64,000 nucleotides of DNA, from NCBI GenBank assembly GCA_977006965.1, contig OZ345352.1:1550001-1614000 (forward strand), given 5' to 3'. The notes beneath the pieces are model-generated. The model was not told where the DNA came from. It saw only the letters and a list, made by a program, of their open reading frames with translations, and ran no database searches. The DNA comes from Phymatolithon calcareum (Eukaryota; Rhodophyta; Florideophyceae; Hapalidiales). The position numbers and the translations under genes are program-made. This document shows positions 27,834 through 38,029 of the stretch, one piece after another. Position 1 is the stretch's first letter. Every line of letters starts with the position of its first letter.

Positions 27834-28860
27834 AACTTGCCCGTCGATGTGCCTTGCCAATAGACGTGTTGTGGGCGATTACGAGGTTGACAACGTCCTC
27901 AAAGTTTGCTCCAGGGTACTCGCCCACCATTTGCACAAGCTCCTTCTTCTCCATGACTTCAGACGGTTCGGGCGGGAGCGTTGTGATGACACACTCGACA
28001 TGTACCGTACAATCCCACCGCAGGTCGCTCGTGCGGGCGTTTTGGTGCTGCGCGGAGAAGAAGCGATACTGGAAGAAGGGCTGTCCGCTGGGGCCATTGG
28101 CTCCTCATTCGACGCCGAGGCTTTTGCGGCCGTATACGCATTTCAGGCAGCATCCAGTCTACCGATATCGCGCGGCAGCACTATCCGATGGTTCACCGAC
28201 AGCAAGAGCTGCATAGACGCACTGAACAGCCAGCCACGGATGTTTGGAGAGATCGTTCGGAAACTATGGAATCTTATGGAACAAATCATGGCACAGGAGA
28301 TTCACATAGAAGGCATTTGGATACTGAGGCACTGCGGAGTCCCGAAAAATGAGGCTGCTGATGAGCTCGCGCGCCGGGGAATCTCGGAATCAAGCCTGCT
28401 ATCACATCAAGCGGTACCTTTCACCATGGAAGCGGCACGATCCATTATCAAACCGCCTTGTAGAAGCAAACCAGTTACCATCCCGACACTCCCGGAAGAC
28501 CTACACATCTCACATAGACGGGCTGAGGTAATACTCCACCAGCTCATAACTAATTGCTGTCCAATCGTCGCCAGCTTTCACCATGGACACAACGAGAATG
28601 AGCCACTTCCTCACGACTCAATGTGCAAGAAATGCCTTTATGGTGTGAAGGAAACTGTGGAACATATGATCCTACATTGTTCGGGTCGGGCTGTTAGTCG
28701 ACGGAAATTCATCGGCAGAGTTCGGAACAAAACGGTAGAAGATCTGTGCAGAGAGAAACCCGTAGCGATAATCCAATATTTGAACGAAGAGAACTTGCTC
28801 GAGAGCAAGTTTAGGCGTTAACTTAAAAATTGACGTCATCTGCAATAAAGAAAGAAAGAA
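27834..28860 (+). pseudogene. LINE RNase H domain and C-terminal zinc motif
   Basis: RNase H motifs in order: TSDGSG (first Asp, near 27962, in one frame), DAEAFAAVYAF (Glu) and FTDSKSCIDAL (Asp) in the frame ending at 28821, and HCGVPKNEAADELA (His, Asp). A single frameshift lies between the first and second. A C-x2-C...H-x4-C motif (CKKC ... HMILHC) follows near the end. The 3' end is an AATAAAG with AAAG repeats at about 28850. RNase H removes RNA from the RNA/DNA hybrid during LINE replication. No RT is attached; this copy is 5'-truncated. Confidence 0.75.
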
Positions 28861-28928
28861 AGAGTTAGCTTGGCAGTCGAATGCGACGAAGTGCAGAGTA
28901 CTTTGCGTGGCGGATGAGTAGTGCAATG

Positions 28929-30045
28929 GGGGATATTTGATGATTTTTTTTGAGAGCTCCCAAAGCCTCACCTTGGAGTAACGGGGCAGCTCTTGCATAA
29001 TCTCTACGCTAAAGTCATCTGGCTGCTCAAAACGTTCTTGATTCGTAATTCTCTTCCAACAAGAGCTCCTGTGAGTCTCTTGCACTCAAACTCAATTTCT
29101 GTACTTATCCTCGATGACGCTAGAGTACGTTGTAAGGCGACTAGTTCGATCACCGGGGTAATCCCACAGTAAGCACCCAACACTGATTTCCTCCAAAGGG
29201 GTGCTCGGTTGAATGTCAGCCTTAGGCACCTTAAAAGTGTTGTTCTTTCTCCTATGTAAAGGATCCCTGGCAGCTTGCCTTCAATAGGAATCTTCATTGA
29301 TCTGCCTTCTTCTTCCTTTTCCCATACCTTAATTGTTTCTTCTCTCCTCCTCTTCTTCGTGACAGATCCCTCCTGGGCTTTCTGAAGGGCTTGTCGCAAG
29401 TCTTCATACATCTTGAGATATTCAATATACTTCATTGCTTCCTTTACGTCCTCATCTCTTCCAACGTACTCTTCTGTTTCTTCAAGGCGCTTTTTGTGTT
29501 TTACCAGGCTTAATGCAAACCTTTCTGCTTGATGACGTCTCCTCATCTTTGGTGGTCCCAGTCTTCACAGAACTCGCATTCGGTCCCGGCGGTGTTCGGC
29601 ATACTTTCCGAAAACATTCTTGTAGAACAAGCCCTCTGCCGACTCGATTGCCGAGAGCAATCGATTTGTCATTGGAGTAACGTGTAACGCATACTCCCAT
29701 TTCGGGATAATTAGCGACTTAAAGATTCTGATGCATGTCTCCGGTTTGAATCCTCGAACATTCACTCCAAGCTCCCGAAGCTTATGTATGCATCCTGCAG
29801 CATTTCGAACTCTTGCTATGGCCGTGTCATCCGTAACACCCTTGTTATTCATGCTTACCCCAAGATACGAGAATATCCAGGCTTGATATAGTTCTCGTCC
29901 CGCCAAGTAAAACGTGTGCTTCTGAAGTCCTTTGTACTTAAGAACTTCGCTTTTTCCTGGTTTTGTGTTCCATTTCATGCCATTTTCGCTTGCCCAACTG
30001 GTCGCTATATCAAGAAGTTTCTGCATTCCTCGTCCTGTCTTCGCT
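28929..30045 (-). mobile_element. LINE D, 5'-truncated family 2 copy
   Basis: Flanked by a 12-bp duplication AGTAGTGCAATG (28917-28928 and 30046-30057). The minus frames 30026-29565 and 29546-29004 together encode the post-RT region: LLDIATSWASENGMKWNTKPGKSEVL, SYLGVSMNNKGVTDD, IPKWEYALHVTP, then RRRHQAERFALSL and GAYCGITPVIELV. One frameshift divides them near 29560. The sequence is close to LINE E (40998-43905). Confidence 0.9.
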
Positions 30046-30242
30046 AGTAGTGCAATGTTAAGCGGCTGTCTAGCTCATACCATAACGAGTAGTAGTGCTT
30101 GCAAGGAGTGCCGTCTTAGCATAATTTGTCACCTTTTTCGGTCCATGCAGCGAATTTCCTCAATTTTTAATACTAAAATTAAATACTCGAACAAGAACGG
30201 CATCTACTCTTTCTTTCATTCACAGAAGTAAAGTCGGAAAGG

Positions 30243-30808
30243 TTAGCCGACGTCTACCATGTATGAAGGCCACCGCGGAGCTTGTTCTTCTATTGGGCGT
30301 GACTCGATCGCAACAGGCTGAGAATTTTGCTGGATGATGGTAATGATAACACCGACAATAGTTGCCAAAGCAGAAACAACGCCTATAACGATCCCCGCAA
30401 CCTCACCGTCGTTGAGGCGAGCCCGGGCACTGTCTTTTCCTTTTGATGCCGCGGCAGTGGATGGCGACGGCTCTGCAAGTGCAGAAAGCAGAATGCCGCA
30501 TACAGCGCCAGGGCTGGCTGAAAAGATTGCTTGGCTTTTGAACACTTGGGGAGCATGCTTGAAGAAGCAGGTCCATTATCGTATGTAGTCCAGGCGAAAT
30601 GTGTGCACTTCGGAAACGTAAGACACTCATCGGAGCATTGCTCACCTTTAACGCGCTTTCTCCCTATGTCGGCGCCGATGAAGTCGCATGGCTGCGTCCA
30701 TGTAGCGTGGGGGACGTATTGCCACGCAAACGGCGATGCACATGTTATCTCTGAAGACAATAGCAGCAACACGCAGCTCGCCGTCAACAGTTTATGCCTT
30801 GCAAACAT
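30243..30808 (-). pseudogene. PAN-like domain / transmembrane protein, broken copy 2
   Basis: ATG at 30808 starts a clear signal peptide (HKLLTASCVLLLLSSEITCA), then the Cys-rich module CSDECLTFPKCTHFAWTTYDNG. Loss of one G after GATAATGG, relative to the copy at 22930-23489, shifts the frame; the downstream linker, helix (GIVIGVVSALATIVGVIITII) and tail (APRWPSYM) continue in another frame, open at 30545-30243. The lesions differ from those of copy 1, so the two decayed separately and at least one intact ancestor existed. Secreted or single-pass surface protein of unknown role. Confidence 0.7.
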
Positions 30809-30989
30809 GTCTCCAAAAGCGATACAGGCGAATCACACAGTGCCGATCAGTCTCTCCCGTACGCTGCTGGGCGCGAAGGTGTATTTGCATGAGAAGTGGC
30901 TCCCGGGATCGATCACCGCTAAGGACTACGTCAGTGTAAACGCAGTGCGCAGTACTTTGACCGGCATTTTTGATGCAGTGTGAAAAATT

Positions 30990-32069
30990 ATATAGCTAGC
31001 AATCGACAGTAAAGGGGACGACAGCGGTTCCTGGATACTCACGACAGCAGCAATTGCTCACTCCGCTGCCTAAATTTACACGTCGCTTGAAATACATAAC
31101 TGTGGCTAGAAAGAGCGGGCAGAATTACCGACGCGGCTCGAAGTGATATTATATATCCGGGCGGAAATCAACGATGACTGCGTCTGATTTGCTTGCCACA
31201 TAGCTTTTACAGCATTCCGTCTGCTACTCTGATAAGTATATGTACTTAGAGATAAATAGAAGAAGAAGAACTTTATATTTTTATTATAAACTTACCAACA
31301 TGTCTGCAGAAGCACATACATACATGGCGCATGATTCTTTCTTTCTCTATTGCGGAAAGCTCGTTCACGCAGATAGTGAGGGACTGAGGCTGTTCGAAAA
31401 CAGTTTCTCATTGTGCAGAAATTTAAGTATGTCTATGGGTCTCTCACGGCATAAGTCCTCTACGGTCCTGATATCTACTCGTCCAATAAACTTGCGCATG
31501 ATTCACTGTTGTATGTTTAGCACGAAGTTTGCAAGTAAAGTGGACCTCTAGTTTGGACATTTGAAAAATCTAATATTGAAACTCCGTTATATTACTCTTT
31601 TTTAAAATTACTTCTAGAAGTTCTGTACAACGTGCATGGACTCTGCCAGGTTTCGTTGCCTACTGATGTTTATCACCCGGTTTTAAAGGCGTTCTGGACC
31701 GATTGTGCCGAGAAGAGCTCCAGAAGTGATTTGAAATGGACAGAAATGTCATAATTTTGAGGAATTATTTGGCCACTCTTTATCCCAGGGGAGACATATC
31801 CCATGTCTACCACCGGCCGAAACGACAAGGGTAAGTCGTCTCCCTGTATGAACATCACACCAGGACCTATAAGCTGGTTATCACCGTCAACTTTCGGGAC
31901 CGGCCATGATTCGAAACCACTCGGTAGGCCCACGGACGTGATTTCGGTGCCTCGGGGCCCTAGCGGGTCCCTCGGGACCAAAATAACACACCTGTTACGT
32001 GCCTCGTGACTCTATTCATGGGTGGCTCCTAAAGTTTCAGGCGATAACTTTTTTGGCGACAATTCGCAA
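30990..32069. other. Mostly featureless, short R1 fragment
   Basis: Near 31255-31310 the sequence GAAGAAGAAG ... TTTTTATTATAAACTTACCAAC is the 3' end of R1 (minus). The rest shows no supported gene. Confidence 0.45.
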
Positions 32070-32300
32070 AAAAACAATGCGGCACGGTCAACTGTACGTT
32101 GCAGTACTCGATCTATCAGCACGTTTTGACATACTCGTGGAAAGTCTGAAGAGCAAACTGCCACCCGACCTAACGAGGATGGTTTCTTATCTGCTAGATC
32201 CGTCGTGGATCACGTCGGCAGGAGACAAAACGAAAATTTGGTGCATAATTGACTGAGGGGTTCGGCAAGGTCCCCGCTCAGTCCTTGTCTATACACGGAA
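32070..32300 (+). pseudogene. LINE family 2 reverse transcriptase fragment
   Basis: The frame reads LYVAVLDLSARFDILVESLK, LPPDLTRMVSYLLDPSWITSAGDKT and WCIID, then a stop and GVRQGP, matching AVLDLSAAYDSV ... RGVPQGSP of LINE E. The first RT Asp is in a D-x5-D context. Isolated relic. Confidence 0.75.
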
Positions 32301-32655
32301 ATGGACAGAGAGACTGAACATAAATACAAAAGACTCATTCGGGCCGTCGCGGGAAGAGAAATTCGAATTAAAGGGATTTTAGGAGAATAGAGTGTGGAAG
32401 AGTGAGAAGCGGCCCTGTAACTAAAATTGAGGTTTTGGGAGCTTTTACAATATAACTGTGAGTACCAGTTATGTCATCACGTCCAACGTCCATTTTATAC
32501 GGGGAGATCGCATCTCTTTAGAATCTCCCAGCACCAACAACGGCACTCCCATCAGACAAGAAGAAGACATCTAAACAATAGTGAAGATACTAACTGTCTT
32601 CAATCATTCATTAATTCATTTTGCCTATTCCTCTTGTGGGGCTAGCAACACTTTG

Positions 32656-32852
32656 AGGGCCTAAGCTTCTTCCATTCTAATCTATTTGCTGCAAATTTGA
32701 CTGCTGCTTGCACGTCGAGGTCCGGGACGTCGCCAAAGATTAGCTCTGGGGTTGGTCGGACGCAGTGAAGTAGCACTTGACGAACTGAGCGACTTCAGAG
32801 TTCCATCCATAGGTCTCTGTGAGTCCCAGCATGCCGTATCCCATATCTTTGC
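32656..32852 (-). pseudogene. LINE H endonuclease, second part
   Basis: Minus-strand frame MSICKDMGYGMLGLTETYGWNSE carries the LTET endonuclease motif. Its upstream part lies at 35141-35296, separated by the LINE G insertion. The neighbouring sequence near 32610-32650 resembles the 3' end of the repeat at 36114-36316. Confidence 0.75.
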
Positions 32853-32948
32853 AGATGCTCATCGTGAAGGAAGCGGCAGCAGTATCAAGAATACATAGAC
32901 GATCTTGAGGAAAAGGATGGGTCCAAGGCAATTGAACAAATATCCCGA

Positions 32949-33839
32949 ATGCAGAAGATAAGGACACGAAGAACGTCTAGGAACAAGATGACCGGCCGTC
33001 CATTGCATAAAACGCTGTTCACGGCCCACGTGTCCCAGACATGCCGAGATGTCAGGGGATGGCGACCAAGCCCTTCGCACTTTGACTGTCCTCCTCAAAT
33101 GCGGAATCTTATCAAACTAGCAATCCCGAAAGCTCCAACCAGAAAGGCCTCAGGCCTGGACGGAGTGAAGAGCGAAATGTTGAAAGTGGACCTGGAGGAA
33201 TGCACAGACCTAGTCTATGAGCTATGGACAGCCTGCGGCAGATGCGGAACACTTCCACAATCGTGGATGAAAGCTCTCTTGGTCCCGCTGCACAAAAAAG
33301 GAGACCATGACGATCCAAAAAATTTCCGACCCATATCCCTACTGAGTCAGGTCCGAAAATTTGTTAAATCCGCAATTGATATTATGCTCCGTCAAAGATA
33401 CAAGAACCACAACATCCAGCTGGGATTTCAAAAAGGGAAGAGTACGGAGCTCGCAATCTTGAGGGCGCTGGAAGTACAAAATCGAGGGCAGCGATGCATC
33501 GCAGTATTGGACCTGAAGGCAGCGTACGACACAGTGCCTAGACAACACCTGCAAGAGCGAATGAGAGGGCTTCTACCGCAAGAGCTATGCGTGATGATCG
33601 AACCGTTCTTGATGCCTTCCTGGGTATCCACGATTGGTGATCCGCAGCAGAAGCGGTTCCTAATTGACAGAGGAGTACCTCAGGGGTCTCCGCTGAGTCC
33701 AAGTTTGTACAACCTTTTCATGGACGAATTCGCGGAAAGAATAAGCCGAGTGCCACGAGAAGTTGCAGATGTAGCTGCAGTCCTCTTTGCGGACGACGTT
33801 CTTCTATCGGCAAAGACTCCAGCGGGACTACAGAGTTAA
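32949..33839 (+). CDS. Reverse transcriptase of LINE G
   Basis: 296 open codons (first ATG is internal to the original protein) with all RT blocks: KASGLDGV, PLHKKGDHDDPKNFRPISLLS, GFQKGKSTELAIL, IAVLDLKAAYDTVP, RGVPQGSPLSPSLYN and FADDVLLSA. Both catalytic Asp sites are intact, with FADD in place of the usual YADD. The frame ends at a TAA a few codons after FADD, beyond which the normal continuation is frameshifted, so the element is inactive. Confidence 0.85.
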   Translation: MQKIRTRRTSRNKMTGRPLHKTLFTAHVSQTCRDVRGWRPSPSHFDCPPQMRNLIKLAIPKAPTRKASGLDGVKSEMLKVDLEECTDLVYELWTACGRCGTLPQSWMKALLVPLHKKGDHDDPKNFRPISLLSQVRKFVKSAIDIMLRQRYKNHNIQLGFQKGKSTELAILRALEVQNRGQRCIAVLDLKAAYDTVPRQHLQERMRGLLPQELCVMIEPFLMPSWVSTIGDPQQKRFLIDRGVPQGSPLSPSLYNLFMDEFAERISRVPREVADVAAVLFADDVLLSAKTPAGLQS

Positions 33840-33842
33840 ACA

Positions 33843-34445
33843 TTGCATCGAAATGGGCAAGGGACAGGCAGATGGTTTGGAACACGAAAGCTAGGAAGAG
33901 CGAAGTACTTCTCTCGGAAGACACAAGATCACCCATTTTCAAGCTTTCAGGGAAAACGGTGGCAAAGGTCGAAGAAGTATCATACCTTGGCATCTCACTC
34001 AGTAATGAGGGAGTTACCGACACAAAAATGCTTTGGCGCATCCGACACGCCAAGATCGCGGTATATCAACTGAGGTCCCTGGGTGTCTCGTTGCGAGCAC
34101 TCAGCCCCTTGAAAGCAGTGAAGACATGCAAGGCGTTGATACAACCAAGATGGGAGTCTGCAATGCACCTGACGCCATGGACGCCGAGAGTCTAGACAGC
34201 TATCGAAGAAGTAGACAAAACATTTTTCGCACAAGTATTCGGTCCAATATCGAAAACCCGCTATGTCAGCAGTTGAGGACCTTGCTCTTCAAAGACGAAG
34301 AAGACGTCTCGGAGTCCAACAGAAAGAGAAAAATTCCCTACGATCTGCCTGGGTCCACCCCGGCGATTATCAGACTCCCGAAAACACCGCACCGCCAATT
34401 AGCGGTAAAGTGGGCATTCGGTCGGTTTCCCCCAATGAGCACATC
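33843..34445 (+). pseudogene. LINE G post-RT region
   Basis: Blocks in shifting frames: WARDRQMVWNTKARKSEVLL, VSYLGISLSNEGVTD, LIQPRWESAMHLTPW and, after a deletion, RKRKIPYDLPGSTPAIIRLPK and RQLAVKWAFGRFPPM. The C terminus continues after the nested LINE at 34748 with LLTDKFGDTV ... TEKALDKLLFF and stops near 34909. Confidence 0.7.
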
Positions 34446-34458
34446 ACTTCTCACAGAC

Positions 34459-34747
34459 ACTCACGGAAGACGACAGAGCGGCAACTGAGAAGGCATTAGA
34501 TGACCTTTTGCTCTTCAGCAAAAGCATCATTGAGAGTATGCAGCATGAAGAAGACCTGTACTGAAAGAAGAAGCGACGCCTCGAAACTGTTACGAAGAGC
34601 AATCAAAACAACGGAACACATGCTAGGGTCCCAGATAGAATGCCAGACATAAGAGTAGAGCCGCCCTAGCGAGGGCAGCACCTGAGGAAGCCCTGCCCGT
34701 ATATTCGTATGACTGCGGGGCTTTAAAAAAAATTGCAATAAAAAAAA
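34459..34747 (+). mobile_element. LINE I, very short family 1 copy nested in LINE G
   Basis: Flanked by a 13-bp duplication ACTTCTCACAGAC (34446-34458 and 34748-34760). It encodes only TEKALDDLLLFSKSIIESM, matching the C terminus of LINE A, plus a 3' UTR ending GGGGCTTT and an A tail with ATTGCAATA. Confidence 0.9.
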
Positions 34748-35140
34748 ACTTCTCACAGACAAGTTCGGTGATACTGTATCAATCATCATGAGCAACCTGG
34801 AAGAATACCTCGGAAGATATCAACTGACCAAAGAGGAGATTGATATCACTGAAAAAGCTCTAGACAAGCTACTCTTCTTCACTATCGTCTTTTACGACGA
34901 CATGGAATAGACAAGGCGCCAATTGAGGAAATCTGATCAGGGGACCCCAAGCTTTTCCCTCCGCCCTTTTACGGGAGAGGGTTTTTGCAGCTAGGGCTAC
35001 GACGTTAACCCCGGTTACAAGTATTTGAATATATGATCGAAGCTACAACGTAGCTGCTGAAACGCATCTCCCTTGAGTCTCATGAGTGTTACTGAGGGCG
35101 TTTAATAAATTCGAAATTCAGAAAAAAAGATGCTCATCGT

Positions 35141-35450
35141 CATGTTCGAGAGACCGTCGCAGTTCCATGTCTCAACGCGAAGCTTAGTGGAGAAGCTTAT
35201 AGCTTCCCTAGTGCCTTCTCTGCCTCCTGCATTTCCCGTTCGGGAAGCGTCTCTTCGCAACAACCGAAGGGATTCTGCTCCGCCCTCGAGTGACACTACG
35301 GAACAGGAATATCTTAACTGTCTTCACGGCACTCTTTTCCGAATAAAAGAACCCGCACAGGCGACTTTACTGTGCGGTGTGCCCTCCAGTGTGCGTTGGC
35401 GACACGCACTTAACGACGCACAACCAACGCGTTCATTATAAAACGTTACT
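35141..35450 (-). pseudogene. LINE H endonuclease start and 5' region
   Basis: The minus frame reads LRVETWNCDGLSNMTMSI, the first endonuclease motif (WN). It continues directly into 32852 once LINE G and one duplication are removed. The 5' side shows no further recognisable frame. Confidence 0.7.
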
Positions 35451-35459
35451 TATCCCTCC

Positions 35460-36045
35460 GCCAATAGCCCATTCATGTCAGAGGTATAGATCCGCTCGGT
35501 ATTGCACCGGACTAAGCATTCCAATCCACCCTATGACCTGCTTCTGAAAACTTCAATTCGAGGTCGGGTCCGTAGCCCGAAACAGGTTAAAATATTATCC
35601 AGAAAGGGCGACGGCGACAAGTAGCCTCCTGAGCGATTGATAACCGGGTCCATCCCTCCAAGAAAATCCCTGTCGTCGATGATCTTATAAACGTATTCTA
35701 CGCTGACAAACATCGATCGTGATGAAAACCATTTGACGGCAATGATTGTCCTCAACGTTTCGTCGAGCTCCAAACAATAGTCCCCACCCCACGCATTTCG
35801 CTAAGCCTCTCAATACGACGAGCTCATTTATGAAAGTGATGATTTGGAGCTAATGGCAGATTGCCGTACTTTTTTCTGAATAGGATCCGTATCTCTTTCG
35901 TTTTCAGTTCTAGTATTGCTATCTTGCTTGGTTCCTTAATCCCAAAAGTTCAGAATATCTCTCGTTAATAGAATAGTCTCCGTAAAAATGAATTTCCATA
36001 GTTACATTTCAGGAGAAGCTTGATTCGAACTCTTTTCTCTTCAGT
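35460..36045. other. No gene recognised
   Basis: An 80-codon minus frame (35531-35773) has no motif. I see nothing else supportable. Confidence 0.4.
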
Positions 36046-36049
36046 CGCG

Positions 36050-36450
36050 CAGCACCTCAGGGGACCAGAGGTGGGTTTCCGTACACCACGGGATCTGGAA
36101 CAACCACCATAATAATAATAATAATGAATGCTTATTCCCATATGGGGCTAGCAAGCAATGCTTTTTATTATTCCTCTACTTAGATTGCGGCAGGGCGTTA
36201 ATTCTGCTAGCTAATTATAAGCACGGTTCTTCTCAGCCTGTCGTTCGTCACTAGACGATTCCACCCGAAGCAACTGCAGTGGTTCCACGAATCGCGAGTC
36301 CACGTGGACGACCAGAAACAACCACCATAATCAACTCTTTACCGGATAGAATCAAGCCAAATTTTCTTAGTACCCGAAAAGGTGCCCCAAGCGTCAGCAA
36401 ATGCGCTGAAAAACTTTAAATAAAAATCTGCTTTGCTTCTTCATCTCCGC
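36050..36450 (+). repeat. R1 copy 5, interrupted
   Basis: The 5' part (CAGGGGACCAGAGGTGGGTTTCC, near 36057) and 3' part (GGTGCCCCAAGCGTCAGC and AAATAAAAATCTGC, near 36380-36430) match R1, separated by the insertion at 36114-36316. Confidence 0.7.
36114..36316 (-). mobile_element. Short retroelement R2 with (ATT)n tail (203 bp)
   Basis: Flanked by a 15-bp duplication AACAACCACCATAAT (36099-36113 and 36317-36331). On the minus strand it ends GGGAATAAGCATTC followed by ATT repeats. A SINE-like or truncated LINE copy; a related end is near 32610-32650. Confidence 0.75.
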
Positions 36451-36459
36451 CGATGTATT

Positions 36460-38029
36460 TTTCATTCGATTTAGCAGGTCAATTTAGACTTGTGAATTAA
36501 AATTTTGAGGCAATTACTTTTTATATATTAACGAAGCTTGCTGTATAAACTAATTTATTACTGCACATGCAAATTACAGTATGAGCAGATTTTATTGAAA
36601 AATATAGAAACCATATTTCCCGAATATGATAATGCTTGTTTAGATTGATACACATCTCAGTTCAGTCGCAGCACTGCCTGGGGACATAAAGCCAATCCAA
36701 AAAGTTAAAATGAGTCACGTCTCGATATAAGGATGCCCAATTTAGACGTACATGCAGTACTATTCCCAAAACTTTAGGATATTCTGATATCGAATTTGAA
36801 TCATAAGCTCCGAGTCACACGTGTACGTTAGTGTCCACCGCAGTTCCATATTCTAGCATATACATGAATTTCGGCTATGAATAAAAAAAATTGTCACTGT
36901 GGTGGACACCCAAGTATGTTCATAGGCTTAACGCTCGAAAGATGCATAGCATAAAATTTGAGGAAGCCCTTTAGAAAGGCACAATTCATGGCAACTATTT
37001 CCTACGGGTGCCTTGCAGAGAGGAATGCGCCGTGCAAATGTTTTTCGTGACCGCAGCCAGATAATATTCCTGAACGTGAATATTCCGTAAATCTTTAATT
37101 TTGATAAAAATATTGACGGTGCCATACGCGTGGACGATGAATTCAATCTGTTCAACGAGGATATCCTGAAAAGGGGATCCTTATATGGAGGACTTCCCGT
37201 ACACGTGTCTTTCTTTGCGTTGGCCACAGGTGGCAGCGTTGCCGGCTGTGGCGTACTTGTTGCTCTGCGACAAAACGTCACATTGAGGATAATAATTACC
37301 GACACAAATATTATTGATTATGTAGTTCTTATATGATAGCATTCTGCTACTCATTTTCTGTTACAAATCAAAAGCATGCATGATTGCTTTTGTAAGCTAA
37401 AAAGCTTTTCTATTTTTGTAGGTTTTCGCGCACACGTGTGGATTCTTCGAAGTCGTATTTGAAACATGCGATGCGGACCGATGCGGACGCTCATGGTATG
37501 TATCAATTGGCATCGATAACATCAGATTAATCGGATTTTTGAAACTCCAAAGGATGAAATATTTCAGAAACGGTGTCAAAAGCTTATTTCAAATACTTAA
37601 TTTTATGAAATGTTTTCGCCAATTCCAAAAAGTATTTAATAGTTTTCTAGAACTTTTACAAAAAATCGGATCTATTCGTGCAGCATCTGCGTATTTGATA
37701 GCCATGATGTTTTTCCGTGCTCGGCGTGCAATGAGATCTTGTGCGATTAGGGTGTGGTTACCAACCTGGGCTGCTCTGCGTGCTGTAATGCCATGTTGAC
37801 TTACATTCTTGAACCTCATCATGCGGCACGGGATATTCTGTGGCGGTGCAGGGACCTATGATACCGCTTGGGCAACCTCTTACATCAAGATTCCGAGCAC
37901 TGCACACGCCGCCAACGCCCAACACTTCCTCACCCCATCGGCTCCCGGGTGATCACCGCCCGCGCCGCAAACCCTCCACTCGCACCTTTGCGCCCCTTTG
38001 AACCGCGGAAAAACCCGTCCCTAACCAAG
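36460..38029. other. AT-rich intergenic region upstream of the F-box/LRR gene
   Basis: Short frames (for example 37130-37336, 37539-37799) lack ATG context or motifs. The last 150 bp are GC-rich and in frame with the downstream gene but begin with TTG, so they are treated as 5' UTR. Confidence 0.4.

Larger units (their letters stand above)
32866..35127 (+). mobile_element. LINE G, 5'-truncated family 1 copy
   Basis: Flanked by a 13-bp duplication AGATGCTCATCGT (32853-32865 and 35128-35140), inserted in the endonuclease of LINE H. It contains a nearly open RT, a post-RT region and a 3' UTR ending in TTTAATAAATTCGAAATTCAG and A. A second truncated LINE sits at 34459-34747 within it. Confidence 0.9.

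Noticed and set aside
27847-28020. N-terminal 60 residues of the frame beginning at ATG 27847
   Set aside because: The RNase H DGS motif lies in a different frame here, so this stretch is out of frame with the real protein.
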